64,000 nucleotides of DNA, taken from Sphingobacterium nematocida. Lineage in GTDB: Bacteria; Bacteroidota; Bacteroidia; Sphingobacteriales; Sphingobacteriaceae. The notes below the pieces were generated by a model. It was not told where the DNA came from and did no database searches. It saw only the letters and a list, made by a program, of their open reading frames with translations. Positions 63,899 to 64,000 of the stretch are shown here, piece by piece. How positions within the stretch are numbered: the first letter of the stretch is position 1; each line of letters opens with the position of its first letter. Location: the NCBI RefSeq assembly GCF_900168125.1, contig NZ_FUZF01000007.1, positions 62,001 through 126,000 on the forward strand. Reading direction: 5' to 3'. Made by a program: the position numbers and the translations under genes.

Positions 63899-64000
63899 AT
63901 GACAAAGAAGCAACCTACAATACTTGTTGTAAACGACGACGGGATAACAGCTCCGGGAATAAAGGTGCTGCTTGAGGAAATGAAGAAGCTCGGTAAGGTG
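63899..64000 (+). CDS. surE: 5'-nucleotidase SurE, N-terminus only
   Basis: 34 codons to the window end, starting at the ATG at 63899. The typical N-terminus ILVVNDDGITAPGIKVLLEE with the metal-binding NDDG is complete. The rest is outside the window. A near -7 element (taccttag, 63887-63894) lies just before the ATG, again implying a very short leader. Transcribed away from kduI. Confidence 0.9.
   Translation, partial: MTKKQPTILVVNDDGITAPGIKVLLEEMKKLGKV

Noticed and set aside
1..64000. tRNA, rRNA, CRISPR arrays, insertion sequences or prophage genes
   Set aside because: None was found in intergenic gaps or coding frames; the larger gaps hold promoters, terminators and origin-like DNA.

Overview
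The window is a contiguous piece of a Bacteroidota chromosome, most likely from the family Sphingobacteriaceae (Sphingobacterium, Pedobacter or a relative). The evidence is the AT-rich sequence, a SusC/SusD pair with FecR and an ECF sigma factor, DUF4843 and PKD-like lipoproteins, a GldH lipoprotein, and promoters of the Bacteroidota type (TAnnTTTG). No rRNA, tRNA, CRISPR array, phage or insertion sequence was seen. The first gene (TlpA-like) and the last (surE) are cut by the window edges.

1-14.6 kb, minus strand: a nutrient-uptake locus reading sigma factor, FecR anti-sigma, SusC, SusD, DUF4843 lipoprotein, PKD-like lipoprotein, then a DUF4369/TlpA thioredoxin, a two-lobed retropepsin-like protease, a CxxC thioredoxin and another TlpA protein. 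The unusual feature is the exported thiol-redox and protease tail on a Sus-type uptake system.

14.7-29.2 kb: housekeeping and sugar-oxidation genes. These include miaA, a Gfo/Idh/MocA oxidoreductase, an uncharacterised protein, peptide deformylase, a sugar epimerase, a long aromatic amino-acid hydroxylase, a glycosyltransferase, a GMC dehydrogenase with its Tat-signal small subunit, miaE, a luciferase-like monooxygenase, DUF4349 and other lipoproteins, and apaG. Gfo/Idh, the epimerase and the GMC pair together suggest keto-sugar (3-keto-glycoside type) chemistry.

29.2-57.4 kb: the replication-origin neighbourhood. An ABC-F ATPase is followed by two parS-like sites in inverted orientation just before mnmG (gidA). 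A third parS-like core lies inside thiL. Between the divergent nadB and nadA genes is a 482-bp AT-rich gap with a perfect DnaA box and several others, which is the best oriC candidate. G/C skew appears to change sign there. scpA, dnaA (with two more DnaA boxes upstream), holB and dnaN follow. Embedded here is a leucine-degradation set: acetoacetate-CoA ligase, a methylcrotonyl-CoA carboxylase beta-like subunit, an acyl-CoA dehydrogenase, an HMG-CoA lyase and an enoyl-CoA hydratase-like protein. The usual Bacteroidota block lpxK-gldH-ricT/PSP1-holB is also present.

57.4-64 kb: a DedA protein, a CAP-domain protein, and the tight operon yicC-gmk-nadD. Then comes a minus-strand uronate operon (kduI, DUF4861, kduD), and finally the start of surE.
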